A DNA stretch of 64,000 nt from Acinetobacter populi. GTDB taxonomy: Bacteria > Pseudomonadota > Gammaproteobacteria > Pseudomonadales > Moraxellaceae. The DNA lies in the NCBI RefSeq assembly GCF_002174125.1, contig NZ_NEXX01000007.1:62001-126000 (forward strand), in the 5' to 3' direction. Positions 1 through 9,239 of the stretch are shown one piece after another (within the stretch, counting starts at the first letter, position 1; the number at the start of each line of letters is the position of its first letter). The notes under the pieces are model-generated. The model worked only from the letters and a program-made list of their open reading frames with translations, searched no databases and had not been told where the DNA came from. The position numbers and the translations under genes are program-made.

Positions 1-135
1 CTGTAACCAGACATCCTTATATTGGGGAATATAGTTGGCAACTAGCGTTGGTAAACCAATCCCCAGATTGACATAAAATCCATCTTCGAGTTCCTGCGCA
101 GCACGTTGTGCCATTTCATTCCTTGACCATGCCAT
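1..135 (-). CDS. 3-oxoacid CoA-transferase subunit B, N-terminal part (cut by window edge)
   Basis: Reading the minus strand from an ATG at 135 gives 45 codons that stay open to the window edge. The segment [15 protein letters not shown] is typical of the start of the beta subunit of two-subunit CoA-transferases (AtoA/ScoB/PcaJ type). This subunit carries the catalytic glutamate, which lies outside the window. The start is 3 bases after the stop of the alpha subunit, as expected for a co-translated pair. With its partner it would move CoA from an acyl-CoA donor to a free carboxylic acid in the cytoplasm. Which acid is used cannot be told from this fragment. Confidence 0.85.
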   Translation of the reverse strand, partial: MAWSRNEMAQRAAQELEDGFYVNLGIGLPTLVANYIPQYKDVWLQ

Positions 136-138
136 AAT

Positions 139-846
139 TTATACTTCCTCTGTTTTTATCGTCATTTGTTCAATGCGTTTTTCAGGCTGTGAATTGACCA
201 CAATACGGCTGACATAAATACCGGGTAAATGAATTTCATCGGGGTCCAGTTCACCAATTTCGACCAATTGCTCCACCTCTACTACAGTTACTTTACCGGC
301 CATGGCACATTCTGGATTAAAATTACGAGCAGTTTTACGAAACACCAGATTTCCAGCTTTATCCGCCTTATAAGCTTTGACCAGAGCAATATCTGCTGTT
401 AAAGATGCTTCAAGAAGATATTCTTTGCCCTCAAATTTACGTATTTCTTTACCGTCAGCAATTAATGTACCGACCCCAGTGGCAGTATAAAACGCTGGAA
501 TACCTGCACCGCCTGCACGTAATTTCTCTGCCAGCGTGCCCTGAGGTGTTAATTCAACTTGCAATTCTCCGTTTAAATACTGCCGTTCAAATTCCTTGTT
601 TTCACCCACATAAGATGAAATCATTTTTTTGATTTGTTTGCTTTGCAATAATTTACCCAGACCAAAATCATCAATACCGGCATTATTTGAAATACAGGTA
701 AGTGCTGTGACGCCGGTATCTTTTAATGCATCAATTAAGGCTTCCGGAATTCCACATAATCCAAAACCACCGACCGCGATGGTTTGTCCATCATTGACAA
801 GATCAGCAAGGGCAGCTTTGGCACTGCAAAATATTTTATTTTTCAT
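139..846 (-). CDS. 3-oxoacid CoA-transferase subunit A
   Basis: The 235-residue product has the full length of the alpha subunit of type I CoA-transferases (AtoD/ScoA/PcaI). The N-terminal [16 protein letters not shown] matches the family's CoA-binding glycine-rich region, and [15 protein letters not shown] and [20 protein letters not shown] are further hallmark blocks. The protein should pair with the downstream subunit B. The operon also holds AtuA-type proteins and a citrate-class transporter, so the substrate is probably a small imported carboxylate rather than acetoacetate. That is an inference from context, because the sequence alone does not separate acetoacetate, 3-oxoadipate and other substrate types. 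Confidence 0.88.
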   Translation of the reverse strand: MKNKIFCSAKAALADLVNDGQTIAVGGFGLCGIPEALIDALKDTGVTALTCISNNAGIDDFGLGKLLQSKQIKKMISSYVGENKEFERQYLNGELQVELTPQGTLAEKLRAGGAGIPAFYTATGVGTLIADGKEIRKFEGKEYLLEASLTADIALVKAYKADKAGNLVFRKTARNFNPECAMAGKVTVVEVEQLVEIGELDPDEIHLPGIYVSRIVVNSQPEKRIEQMTIKTEEV

Positions 847-848
847 CT

Positions 849-1190
849 TCAGATTCCTTTCCCTTCATATTCGCGCAGATCAATATTCAAAATTACCGAG
901 CATAGGGATTTGCCATGGGCATCGAGAGAAAGTGAACGAGTTACCCCGCCTTTCAAAATTCCCCGTATCACAAAATTTAACGCAGCAATTTGCGCTAACT
1001 CATAACGCTCGATTTTTATTTCATCGACAGCAAAATGTTTCAAGGCTGGCTGTAATTGTTGATGAATCACTCGTGTTGTCAAAGTTGAACATAAAAAGTC
1101 ATAATCTTTTGATTCGAATGCAATCACGGAAATATTGGAAGTATCGCCTTTATCACCAGTACGGCTATGTGCTATTTTTCGTAGTTTCAT
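849..1190 (-). CDS. AtuA-type C-terminal domain protein (stand-alone)
   Basis: The 113-residue protein begins [19 protein letters not shown], the signature of the small domain found at the C-terminus of AtuA-like (acyclic terpene utilisation) proteins. In Pseudomonas AtuA this domain is, as I recall, fused to the DUF1446 domain; here it is a separate gene. Its ATG overlaps the upstream DUF1446 stop by four bases (ATGA), so the two are probably translationally coupled and form a complex. The biochemical activity of the family is not firmly established. Context (CoA-transferase, carboxylate transporter) suggests a step on an acyl-CoA or hydroxy-acid. Confidence 0.8.
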   Translation of the reverse strand: MKLRKIAHSRTGDKGDTSNISVIAFESKDYDFLCSTLTTRVIHQQLQPALKHFAVDEIKIERYELAQIAALNFVIRGILKGGVTRSLSLDAHGKSLCSVILNIDLREYEGKGI

Positions 1191-2548
1191 GATGCAGACT
1201 CCATCACCACATTGACATGTACCTCATCGCGTGGCAAATAAAGTGCTGCCACCGCAAGAACTTCCCGAACCGTTTTCACAGCACCACCTCCACCATAAGG
1301 ACCATTGGTATATAAAGACTCAACCTCATTGGCTACGGCCACTGCATCGGTTTTTTTCTTGCAGCGTGCTGCAACACGTAAGCGGACCTCCCAGATATGG
1401 TCACTAGCGGATTGCGAACAATCCCCATAAAGTGAATCAATTCCCATAAGATCAGCGCGAATATCCTCATAACAAATTTTGGTTTGTTGTAACCGGCTCA
1501 ACACAACTTTTCGTGCTAAATCTGCCCGTTGTCTGGCATTTGGTCCACCATAGGAGATCTGGCCTTCACCAATAAAACCATCGGTAAAGCCTACGGTAAC
1601 CTTGAGTTTTTCCGGCTTGGGATAGCCTGCTGCGCCATAAACTGCCACCTGATCAGGTGCAATTTCCTTAAAATAAACATGGGAAAAATCTGCAATCACA
1701 TCAGGCGTGAGATAAGCATCAGGTTGATGAATTTCATATAATAGCTGTTCTTTACAGGTAGCTTCTGTCACAAAACCACCTGAACCCTCAACTTTGGTAA
1801 TGATGGCATTACCTTCACTGTCCACTTCGGCAATCGGAAAGCCCAACCGATCCAGATGAGGGACATCCTTAACGCCCGGATCAGCAAAATAACCACCCGT
1901 GACTTGACCTGCGCACTCCAGCAAATGACCAATGACCGTACCTTTACCCAATTTATTCCAGTCTGATAACGACCAATTAAACTCATGGATCAAAGGTGCA
2001 AGAAATAAGGAAGGATCTGCCACACGTCCAGTAATAATAATATCGGCATTCTGTTCGAGTGCCGCAAGAATTCCCTCAACACCCAGATATGCATTTGCTG
2101 AAACGACTTGTGCAGCAAGTACATCGATTTTTAAACCATTATCTAGTGTTAAAGCACGATTTTGCAATTGATGCAGGACATCATCACCTGTGACCGCTGC
2201 AACTTTAATCCCGTGAATATTTAAATCTGCCAGAATCTCACGTATTCTTTTTGCCGCAGCTACAGGATTCGCTGCACCCATATTACTGATGATCTTAAAA
2301 CGACGATTGCCTTGTTGATCATTAATAAAAGGTAAAACTCCATAGAATCTTTTTTCCAGCAAGGCATCATAACCTGCATCCGGATTTTTTAATTTTTCCT
2401 GATTGGCAAGTGCAATGGTTCTCTCTGCCAGACATTCAAAAACCAGATAATCAAGATTACCTTTTTCAGCCAGTTCAATAGCCGGTTCTACCCGATCACC
2501 GGCATAACCGGCACCGCTACCTATACGGATTTTTGGTAATGTATTCAT
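1187..2548 (-). CDS. AtuA/DUF1446 family protein
   Basis: The 453-residue protein has the DUF1446 (AtuA) pattern: an N-terminal IRIGSGAGYAGDRVEPAIEL, a central NADIIITGRVADPSLFLAPL, then ECAGQVTGGYFADPG, and a glycine-rich C-terminal NGPYGGGGAVKTV. AtuA is required for citronellol/geranic acid breakdown in Pseudomonas, but homologues occur in many acyl-CoA degradation operons and the chemistry is not settled. The start is an ATG 12 bases after the transporter stop. It overlaps the small AtuA-type gene by four bases. No geranyl-CoA carboxylase (atuC/atuF) genes are seen here, so a terpene role is not supported within this window. Confidence 0.85.
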   Translation of the reverse strand: MNTLPKIRIGSGAGYAGDRVEPAIELAEKGNLDYLVFECLAERTIALANQEKLKNPDAGYDALLEKRFYGVLPFINDQQGNRRFKIISNMGAANPVAAAKRIREILADLNIHGIKVAAVTGDDVLHQLQNRALTLDNGLKIDVLAAQVVSANAYLGVEGILAALEQNADIIITGRVADPSLFLAPLIHEFNWSLSDWNKLGKGTVIGHLLECAGQVTGGYFADPGVKDVPHLDRLGFPIAEVDSEGNAIITKVEGSGGFVTEATCKEQLLYEIHQPDAYLTPDVIADFSHVYFKEIAPDQVAVYGAAGYPKPEKLKVTVGFTDGFIGEGQISYGGPNARQRADLARKVVLSRLQQTKICYEDIRADLMGIDSLYGDCSQSASDHIWEVRLRVAARCKKKTDAVAVANEVESLYTNGPYGGGGAVKTVREVLAVAALYLPRDEVHVNVVMESAS

Positions 2549-2560
2549 TTATATAATCTC

Positions 2561-3859
2561 TTAAAACGGAAATACACCAAATGCTGCCGCAGCAATTGTC
2601 ATGATTACAGACGCAGCAAATAAATAAGGAATGGTATATTTTTGATGGTCAGCCAAATCCAGTTTGCACAGCCCAACAATTAGGAAAGTGGCAGGCGTTA
2701 ATGGGCTGACAGGAAAACCTGTGGTCATTTGTCCTAAAATTGCTGACTGAGCAACTTGAACAGGCGCAATACCAAATGCTTCAGCAGTATGGGCGACGAC
2801 TGGCAAAACACCGAAATAGAAAGAATCTGGATCAAATAATAAAGACAAAGGCATGGCAACAATACCCAATACAAATGGAATATGTTGTCCAGCACCTGGT
2901 GGAATAAAATTGACAGCATGTTCGGACATTTCTTTTAACATGCCCGTACCACTCATCACACCAGTGAACACACCAGCAGCCAACAAAATACTGACCATAC
3001 TCAAAGCAGCTTTGGCATGTGCATCTATACGTTGTCTTTGCTCATCTACATGCGGATAATTTAATAATAAAGCCATTACGACACCGATCATAAACATCAC
3101 AACCGGATCAACTTTGCCGCTAATCATGACTCCAAGAACAATAACCGTAACAATAACGTTCGGCCAGAAGCGATGGGGACGACGTAATGCTAAATCTTTT
3201 TCATCAATATCATAGGTGAGAAAATCTGATTTACCTGACACATTGGCAAGACCCAGACGCTTCTCTTCTTTTTTACCCAATAGCCAAGCAACACTAAATG
3301 TGAACACCAATCCAATAATCTGTACCCAAATTAATGGTGTAAAAATTTCGGTCACTGGAATATTTAATGAAGCCGATGCCCGAATGACAGGACCTGTCCA
3401 TGGTAAAAAATTTACCCCACATGCTAGGGATGCAACACACGCTAAAATTCTGCGATCCATACCCAGCTTATCGTAGAGAGGCAACATCGCCGGAATGGTG
3501 ATTAAAAAAGCGACTGCACCAGATCCATCCAGATGGATAATTAAAGCCAGTAATGCTGTCCCAACCGTAATACGTGCAGGTTTTAATCCAACCGTTTTTA
3601 AAATACGGTTGATAATGGGATCAAGCATGCCGGCATCAGTCATAATGCCAAAAAATAAAATTGCAAAAACAAACATGCCCGCCATAGGTGCAATGTTTTT
3701 AATGCCTGTGATAATAAATTTACTGGTTTCCAGACCAAAACCTCCAATTAAAGAGGCAATGATCGGAATGGTAATCAGCGCAATTAAAGGTGACAATTTC
3801 TTTGTCAAAATACTGACAAATAGTAAAATAATGGTGATTAATCCTAATCCTGCTAACAT
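2561..3859 (-). CDS. CitMHS-family citrate/dicarboxylate:H+ symporter
   Basis: A hydrophobic protein with about 11-12 membrane segments. It carries the CitMHS signature around [18 protein letters not shown], plus [13 protein letters not shown] and [15 protein letters not shown]. Members import citrate or related acids, often as a metal complex, with protons. I start it at 3859 (MLAGLGL, 432 residues), where AAGGGA sits 5 bases upstream. The longer in-frame ATG at 3895 has no ribosome-binding site. It is the first gene of the minus-strand operon with the AtuA pair and CoA-transferase, and so probably imports their substrate. A divergent LysR gene is 266 bases away. Confidence 0.85.
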   Translation of the reverse strand: MLAGLGLITIILLFVSILTKKLSPLIALITIPIIASLIGGFGLETSKFIITGIKNIAPMAGMFVFAILFFGIMTDAGMLDPIINRILKTVGLKPARITVGTALLALIIHLDGSGAVAFLITIPAMLPLYDKLGMDRRILACVASLACGVNFLPWTGPVIRASASLNIPVTEIFTPLIWVQIIGLVFTFSVAWLLGKKEEKRLGLANVSGKSDFLTYDIDEKDLALRRPHRFWPNVIVTVIVLGVMISGKVDPVVMFMIGVVMALLLNYPHVDEQRQRIDAHAKAALSMVSILLAAGVFTGVMSGTGMLKEMSEHAVNFIPPGAGQHIPFVLGIVAMPLSLLFDPDSFYFGVLPVVAHTAEAFGIAPVQVAQSAILGQMTTGFPVSPLTPATFLIVGLCKLDLADHQKYTIPYLFAASVIMTIAAAAFGVFPF

Positions 3860-3980
3860 ATCTTTCCCTTGTATTAGCGTTTCCTTCCATTGCATCGTAT
3901 TCGGTTTTGTGACTGGTCTGAATCGATATTATTTAAATTCTGTATTCGGAAAAACTGAATAAAAAAAACATTGGACTTAA

Positions 3981-4004
3981 ATTATCTTTAAATATTATGA
4001 TAAT
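3981..4004. promoter_or_regulatory. Inverted repeat ATTATC-N12-GATAAT, possible LysR site
   Basis: Perfect 6-base arms around a 12-base AT-rich centre, lying between the divergent transporter and LysR genes. The position fits an operator for the adjacent LysR protein. The spacing is not the exact T-N11-A form and the region is AT-rich, so chance is possible. Confidence 0.35.
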
Positions 4005-4125
4005 AACGCTGGTAAAATGTACAAAAACTTATCTTATATAATTTATTTACCGAAAAAATTGGATTTTTTTGTTTAAACATCAAATTTGGTTTAAGTTTTT
4101 CAAACATTCCAAACAGGACTTTTAC

Positions 4126-5028
4126 ATGAAACAGGGATTAAGACATATTAAAGCTTTCCTCATGGTGGCAGAGCTTAAAAATTTTGGACGGGCAGCCAGT
4201 CAATTATATATTTCCCCATCCACCTTGACCTTGCAAATTCAGCAATTAGAAGAAGAATTAGGCCTAAAATTATTTGATCGTACGAAACGGAGCGTACATA
4301 TTACCCCGGAAGGACAGCAAATGATTCTGCCGCTTAAAGCGGTATTAACGGAATATGAATATGCCCTAGAATTTAGCCAGAATATTTCTGAGCATGTTCT
4401 CGGTAGTATTAATATTGCCGTATTACCAACCATTGCCAGTTCATTATTACCTTTATGGATTAAAGAATTTAAAAAAGAATATCCTAGAGTAAAAATTATT
4501 GTTCAGGATTTAAATGCCAACGAAATTCACCATGCGGTTAAATCTGGTACTGCCGATCTTGGGATTGGTACAGTGGAATTATCCGATCCACATTTAACAT
4601 TTAATCGCTTATTTGAAGATGAGTTACGTGTGTTCTTTCCCCCAGATCATGAATTAGCGGCAAAAAAAGATATTTATCTAAAGGATGTCATCCATTTCCC
4701 ACAAATTGTTACCATGCCTGGCAGCAGCGTATATAACACGGTTAAACATGCTATCGAAAATATGGGTTTAACGCTGGAGAATCTCGATATTGCCTGTGAG
4801 GTCAGATATTTAAGTACAGCAATGGGATTAATTGAATCCAATATCGGTATTGCGATACTACCGGAATCCACCCCTATCAATATCAAACAAATATATATCC
4901 AAAAAAAGAAAATTATTGATTTTCCTGATACCAGAACCATTCATCTGATGCGACTAAAATCTGCCCATGAATCATTGTTATTAAACAGCTTTATCAAGGT
5001 GATTTATAATAACCATAGACTTTTCTAA
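4126..5028 (+). CDS. LysR-family transcriptional regulator
   Basis: A 300-residue LysR protein. The N-terminal winged helix-turn-helix is seen in HIKAFLMVAELKNFGRAASQ followed by LYISPSTLTLQIQQLEEELG and LFDRTKRSVHITPEG. The C-terminal ligand domain follows, with IAVLPTIASSLLPLWIKEF and GTADLGIGT. I chose the ATG at 4126, which has AGGA 7 bases upstream, over the earlier in-frame start at 4069. The gene is divergent from the transporter/AtuA/CoA-transferase operon and is the likely regulator of that operon. The inducer is unknown but is probably the transported acid or its CoA ester. Confidence 0.9.
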   Translation: MKQGLRHIKAFLMVAELKNFGRAASQLYISPSTLTLQIQQLEEELGLKLFDRTKRSVHITPEGQQMILPLKAVLTEYEYALEFSQNISEHVLGSINIAVLPTIASSLLPLWIKEFKKEYPRVKIIVQDLNANEIHHAVKSGTADLGIGTVELSDPHLTFNRLFEDELRVFFPPDHELAAKKDIYLKDVIHFPQIVTMPGSSVYNTVKHAIENMGLTLENLDIACEVRYLSTAMGLIESNIGIAILPESTPINIKQIYIQKKKIIDFPDTRTIHLMRLKSAHESLLLNSFIKVIYNNHRLF

Positions 5029-5367
5029 CAAATAGTCTTTGCCTACATACCAAATTTGTCAAACCCACCAACTGATTTCAAAAATATAAATAATGACAAT
5101 ACTAACTATAACAGACAGCAAACGATATGGATTGGAGAAGCTACAAACCTGCCCTTTGAGTCATGATGATATTTAGCTGAGTCTAAACCTCATCAGTTTT
5201 TGCAGATTTAGAAATTCTGCCCCCATCATTCTATTTAGACGTTCTATTCTATCCTGTAAAGGATTAAAGATATTCACATCAATAATGTTATGTTAATATT
5301 CTCGGAAGAGGAGAACATTTAAATAAGAACATTCCACGGAAGGCTTTTGAGAATCAAGGCGGAACTT
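5029..5367. other. Intergenic region, no gene seen
   Basis: 339 AT-rich bases between the LysR gene and the wax synthase gene. No coding frame is supported. It presumably holds the promoter of the wax synthase gene, but I could not assign clear -35/-10 boxes. A short inverted repeat GCAGA-N9-TCTGC near 5203-5221 is weak. Confidence 0.5.
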
Positions 5368-6750
5368 ATGCGACCACTCAACCCAATCGATTTTATTTTT
5401 TTATCATTAGAAAAAAGGCAACAACCTATGCATGTAGGTGGTTTGTTCTTGTTCAAAATTCCCGATGATGCAGCCCCAAGTTTTCTTCAAGATTTAGTGC
5501 AAGATATTCGGCAATCCAAAGCTATTCCCGTACCGCCCTTTAATCAGGTATTAAACGGTTTATTTTGGGATGTTGATGAAGAGTTTGATCTTGACCATCA
5601 TTTCCGTCATATTTCTTTGCCTGCGCCAGGACGAATTCGAGAACTATTAACCTATATTTCACAAGAACACAGCGCACTGATTGACCGAGCCAAACCCCTT
5701 TGGACCTGTCATATTATTGAAGGTATTGAAGGCAATCGCTTTGCCATGTATTTTAAAATTCATCATGCCATGGTCGATGGTGTTGCCGGTATGCGCCTGA
5801 TTGAAAAATCACTGGCACACGCACCAAATGAAACCATTGTCCCGCCATGGTGTGTACGAAATAATAAATTAAAGCGACCGGAAACCAAACCAATCAGTGC
5901 AGTAAAAAGCATTTTTAAATTGGCAAAAACTCAACTGCAAGCCACACCAATTGTATTACGTGAGCTGACACAAGCCATTACCAAAGAATTAGGTAAACAT
6001 CCGGATTATGTCTCGACCTTTCAGGCGCCTGCCAGTATTTTAAATCAACGGGTCAGTTCATCACGCCGTTTTGCAGCGCAATCTTTTGAATTGCAACGTT
6101 TCCGCAATATCGCAAAAAATTTACATACCACCCTGAATGATGTGGTGCTGGCAGTTTGTGCCGGTGCAATTCGTTCATATTTATTGTCTATTAATCAACT
6201 ACCTAAACGACCACTAATTGCGATGGTCCCGGCATCCATCCGTAATGATGATTCAGACCATGGTAACCAAATCACCATGATTTTGGCCAATCTCGCAACG
6301 CATAAAGCCAATCCATTGGAACGTATTGCGATCATTCAACGCAGCATGCAACATGCCAAAGAACGCTTCAAACGCATGACTGCACAACAAATCCTGAACT
6401 ATAGTGCGTTGGTTTATGGTCCGGCAGGTGTCAATATTTTGTCTGGCTTGATGCCTAAACATCAGGCTTTTAACTTGGTAATTTCAAACGTACCGGGACC
6501 AACCGAACCTCTATACTGGAACGGTGCACAACTTGATGCGCTCTACCCTGCATCAATTGTGCTGGATGGTCAGGCACTCAATATCACCATGACCAGTTAT
6601 CTGGATAAACTTGAAGTGGGTTTAACTGCTTGTCGTCAGGCCATGCCAAGAATGCAATCATTATTGGCATTGCTGGAAGAGGAAATTCAAACCTTTGAGC
6701 ATCTGTGTCAGACACAATCCAAGCTTGAAAAAATTGGATCAGGTAATTAG
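5368..6750 (+). CDS. Wax ester synthase / diacylglycerol acyltransferase (WS/DGAT)
   Basis: This 460-residue enzyme joins fatty acyl-CoA to fatty alcohols (wax esters) or to diacylglycerol (triacylglycerol), making storage lipid at the membrane. The catalytic HHxxxDG motif is present as HHAMVDG near residue 133. The PLW block (DRAKPLWTCHIIEGIEGN) and the C-terminal VISNVPGP motif are also present. The start MRPLNPIDFIFLSLEKRQQP agrees with the A. baylyi enzyme as I remember it. This supports the ATG at 5368, with AAGGCGG just upstream, over the earlier TTG at 5347. The gene appears to stand alone. A hairpin lies about 60 bases after the stop. Confidence 0.96.
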   Translation: MRPLNPIDFIFLSLEKRQQPMHVGGLFLFKIPDDAAPSFLQDLVQDIRQSKAIPVPPFNQVLNGLFWDVDEEFDLDHHFRHISLPAPGRIRELLTYISQEHSALIDRAKPLWTCHIIEGIEGNRFAMYFKIHHAMVDGVAGMRLIEKSLAHAPNETIVPPWCVRNNKLKRPETKPISAVKSIFKLAKTQLQATPIVLRELTQAITKELGKHPDYVSTFQAPASILNQRVSSSRRFAAQSFELQRFRNIAKNLHTTLNDVVLAVCAGAIRSYLLSINQLPKRPLIAMVPASIRNDDSDHGNQITMILANLATHKANPLERIAIIQRSMQHAKERFKRMTAQQILNYSALVYGPAGVNILSGLMPKHQAFNLVISNVPGPTEPLYWNGAQLDALYPASIVLDGQALNITMTSYLDKLEVGLTACRQAMPRMQSLLALLEEEIQTFEHLCQTQSKLEKIGSGN

Positions 6751-6812
6751 TCGCTTAGCGCTAGTTATCTTATATTGTTGATGAGAAGAGCGTATTGAAT
6801 CGTGCCCAGTGA

Positions 6813-6832
6813 AAGGGAAATCTATTTCCCTT
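6813..6832. terminator. Short hairpin between convergent genes
   Basis: AAGGGAAA-TCTA-TTTCCCTT forms a perfect 8-base stem between the wax synthase gene and the small minus-strand gene. No strong T tract follows on either strand, so terminator function is only possible. Confidence 0.4.
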
Positions 6833-6848
6833 CCTACTTTAAATAACA

Positions 6849-7007
6849 TTATTTTTTACAGCGTGATAAAAGCTGTGTACATGCAAGACGTACCATTTCT
6901 TTGGTTACTTTAATTTCTTCGCCAGACTCTGCAAGCAAATAGCAACGATTAAATCTTGCAAATTCGATTGCTGTCGCACCTGTTTTTAAAATCACTTTTG
7001 CATCCAT
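6849..7007 (-). CDS. Small uncharacterised protein (52 aa)
   Basis: The minus strand encodes 52 residues starting MDAKVILKTGATAIEFARFN and ending in LLSRCKK. The ATG at 7007 has GAGG 9 bases upstream; a second in-frame ATG at 7013 is too close to that site. The protein is soluble, has three cysteines (22, 43, 50) and a basic end, and no signal peptide or membrane segment. I do not recognise the family. A proper ribosome-binding site and normal codon use support a real gene. It sits alone between the wax synthase gene and rng. Confidence 0.65.
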   Translation of the reverse strand: MDAKVILKTGATAIEFARFNRCYLLAESGEEIKVTKEMVRLACTQLLSRCKK

Positions 7008-7171
7008 AATCATTCACCTCTTGGCTTGTAAATCATCATTAAAGATGACTTTTGGCTAACACTTGGCTATCACCTTGATGATGGTTATAGTATTCAAAAC
7101 TATAGGCAAAAAGTAAAATTGCAGATGTAACAAAGCATTGAATAAATTCAGTTACAGTTTGGTAACTTTTG

Positions 7172-8626
7172 CTAACTCAGAATGATGTCGTACTGCTCTT
7201 GCGTATATAAATTTTCGACCTGAAACTTAATAATACGATCAATGAAATGCTCTAAATCCGCCACCGCAGCAGCCTCTGTGGTGAGTAAGCTATCAATCAC
7301 TGATGGATGGGCAACGATGGTATAAGCACGCTGAGATTCGTAAGCTCTTGCATATCGCATAATTTCACGAAATATCTCGTAACACACAGTTTCTGCTGTT
7401 TTTACATAACCACGGCCTTGACAGGTAGGACAAGACTCACAAAGCAGGTGTTCTAATGACTCTCTGGTACGTTTACGTGTCATTTCAACCAGCCCAAGTT
7501 CAGACACTTGGGTAATTTTGGTTTTGGCATGATCACGCTCAAGCATTTTTTCGAGAATTTTCATCACTTCATCACGATGCTCTGCTTCCTGCATGTCAAT
7601 AAAGTCAATGATAATGATACCACCCAGATTCCTTAAGCGAAGCTGTCGGGTAATTACTTGGGTTGCTTCAAGATTGGTTTTAAATACTGTATCTTCAAGT
7701 GAACGTCCACCCACATATGAACCAGTATTAACATCAATGGTGGTCATGGCTTCGGTCTGATCAATCATCAGATAACCACCGGATTTTAAATCAACCCGGG
7801 TTTGCAAGGCTTTCTGAATATCTTCTTCAACATTGTATAAATCAAACAGCGGACGTTCACCAGGGTAATGAATCAAACGATCCTGAATGGTGGGTACAAA
7901 TTCGGCTACGAATTCCTGTAATTTATGGAAAATTTCCCTGGAATCGACATAAATTTTACTGGTGTCTTCACTGGCAAGATCACGAATGACCCGTTGTGGT
8001 AGCGGTAATTCCTCAAAAATCAGTCCTGTTGCTTCGACTTGTTTTTGTTTACGCTGAATATATTCCCATAGCTTTGCCAGATAAGCCATATCCTGACAAA
8101 TTTCCTGTTCGGAAATTCCTTCGGCCGCGGTACGGACAATCAAACTACCGGGTAATTTCAGTTGTTCTTGCAATTGCTCAATTAAATTTCTTAATCTTAG
8201 GCGTTCTTCTTCCTGTTCGATACGCTGTGATACACCGGTATGGTTGCCATAAGGCATCAACACCAGATAACGCGAGGGAATGGATAGATCGGTGGTCAAT
8301 CGTGCACCTTTCGAGCCCAGCATATCCTTCATGACCTGTACCGATAGAATCTGTCCCGGATGCAACAGTTCAAAAATATTAGGCGCAGACTGGGTACGCG
8401 ACCAGACCATGTCATTCAGGTGCAAAAAAGCGGTGCGCGATTGTCCGATATCAACAAATGCAGCCTGCATGCCCGGTAAAACACGCACAATTTTACCGTT
8501 ATAAATATTGCCGACCAGCCCACGTTTTGCAGCCCGCTCAACAAATAACTCATTCACCGTGCCATTTTCAATTAAAGCAACACGACACTCCATCGGAGTG
8601 ATATTAATTAATAACTCATCAGCCAT
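7172..8626 (-). CDS. rng: Ribonuclease G
   Basis: The 484-residue protein matches RNase G (E. coli about 489). An S1 RNA-binding domain at about 35-125 begins GLVGNIYNGKIVRVLPGMQA. The RNase E/G catalytic core includes IDQTEAMTTIDVNTG and IIIDFIDMQEAEHRDEVM, which hold the metal-binding aspartates. A CPTCQGRGYV zinc-link motif follows near residue 400. It lacks the long C-terminal scaffold of RNase E. RNase G processes 16S rRNA 5' ends and decays some mRNAs in the cytoplasm. It is the last gene of the mreBCD-maf-rng minus-strand cluster, 34 bases after maf. Confidence 0.97.
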   Translation of the reverse strand: MADELLINITPMECRVALIENGTVNELFVERAAKRGLVGNIYNGKIVRVLPGMQAAFVDIGQSRTAFLHLNDMVWSRTQSAPNIFELLHPGQILSVQVMKDMLGSKGARLTTDLSIPSRYLVLMPYGNHTGVSQRIEQEEERLRLRNLIEQLQEQLKLPGSLIVRTAAEGISEQEICQDMAYLAKLWEYIQRKQKQVEATGLIFEELPLPQRVIRDLASEDTSKIYVDSREIFHKLQEFVAEFVPTIQDRLIHYPGERPLFDLYNVEEDIQKALQTRVDLKSGGYLMIDQTEAMTTIDVNTGSYVGGRSLEDTVFKTNLEATQVITRQLRLRNLGGIIIIDFIDMQEAEHRDEVMKILEKMLERDHAKTKITQVSELGLVEMTRKRTRESLEHLLCESCPTCQGRGYVKTAETVCYEIFREIMRYARAYESQRAYTIVAHPSVIDSLLTTEAAAVADLEHFIDRIIKFQVENLYTQEQYDIILS

Positions 8627-8660
8627 GATGATTAACCTAAATGTTAAATATAAATTCCTT

Positions 8661-9239
8661 TCAGTTCAGAGTTGGTGCGTGCTGTGCCTGAGCGAATAAT
8701 TGTAATGTTTCATAAAGCGGTAATCCCACAACATTGGAATAACTGCCTTCGATTCGTTTGACCCATGCCGCCGCACGTCCCTGAATGGCATAACCGCCAG
8801 CTTTGTCCTGCGGTTCGCCTGTTTGCCAATAAGCAAACATTTCTGTATCTGTTAAATCTTTAAAGTCGACCTGTGTAGTGACTGTATCATGCCAAATTTT
8901 ATTTGAACAGCACATCACAACGGTGGTTTTTACCGTATGTGTCCGTCCGGAGAGTAAACGCCACATCCGTATTGCATCCTGTAAATCCAGTGGTTTGGTC
9001 AGGATTTGATCATCAATACTCACGGTGGTATCGGCAGCAATTACAATGGCATCAGGATACTGTCTTGCAACTGTCAGTGCCTTATCTCTTGCCACCCGCA
9101 GCACATAAGCATCAGCAGGCTCATTTACCTGCACTGCTTCATCAATATCGGCAGCCACAACATCAAATGTTAAACCAATTTGTTGCAATAACGCTTTACG
9201 TCGAGGTGATTGTGACGCAAGAATTATACGGCGCGCCAT
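8661..9239 (-). CDS. maf: Maf-family nucleotide pyrophosphatase
   Basis: The 192-residue protein opens with the Maf hallmark ARRIILASQSPRRKALLQQI and carries VIAADTTVSID and LSGRTHTVKTTV. These identify the YhdE-type house-cleaning pyrophosphatase that hydrolyses dTTP, UTP or modified nucleotides and is linked to septum control. I start it at 9239 (MARRIIL), since the family begins here; an in-frame ATG at 9269 would add ten residues without homology. The start lies inside the end of mreD (16-base overlap), so the two are probably translationally coupled. Confidence 0.94.
   Translation of the reverse strand: MARRIILASQSPRRKALLQQIGLTFDVVAADIDEAVQVNEPADAYVLRVARDKALTVARQYPDAIVIAADTTVSIDDQILTKPLDLQDAIRMWRLLSGRTHTVKTTVVMCCSNKIWHDTVTTQVDFKDLTDTEMFAYWQTGEPQDKAGGYAIQGRAAAWVKRIEGSYSNVVGLPLYETLQLFAQAQHAPTLN

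Noticed and set aside
629..1192. Plus-strand open frame of 187 codons over the CoA-transferase and AtuA-type genes
   Set aside because: It is antisense to two well-recognised genes, has no family likeness and no ribosome-binding site.
3495..3962. Plus-strand open frame of 155 codons over the CitMHS gene
   Set aside because: It is a shadow of a membrane-protein gene; the encoded residues have no recognisable domain and the minus-strand gene is clear.
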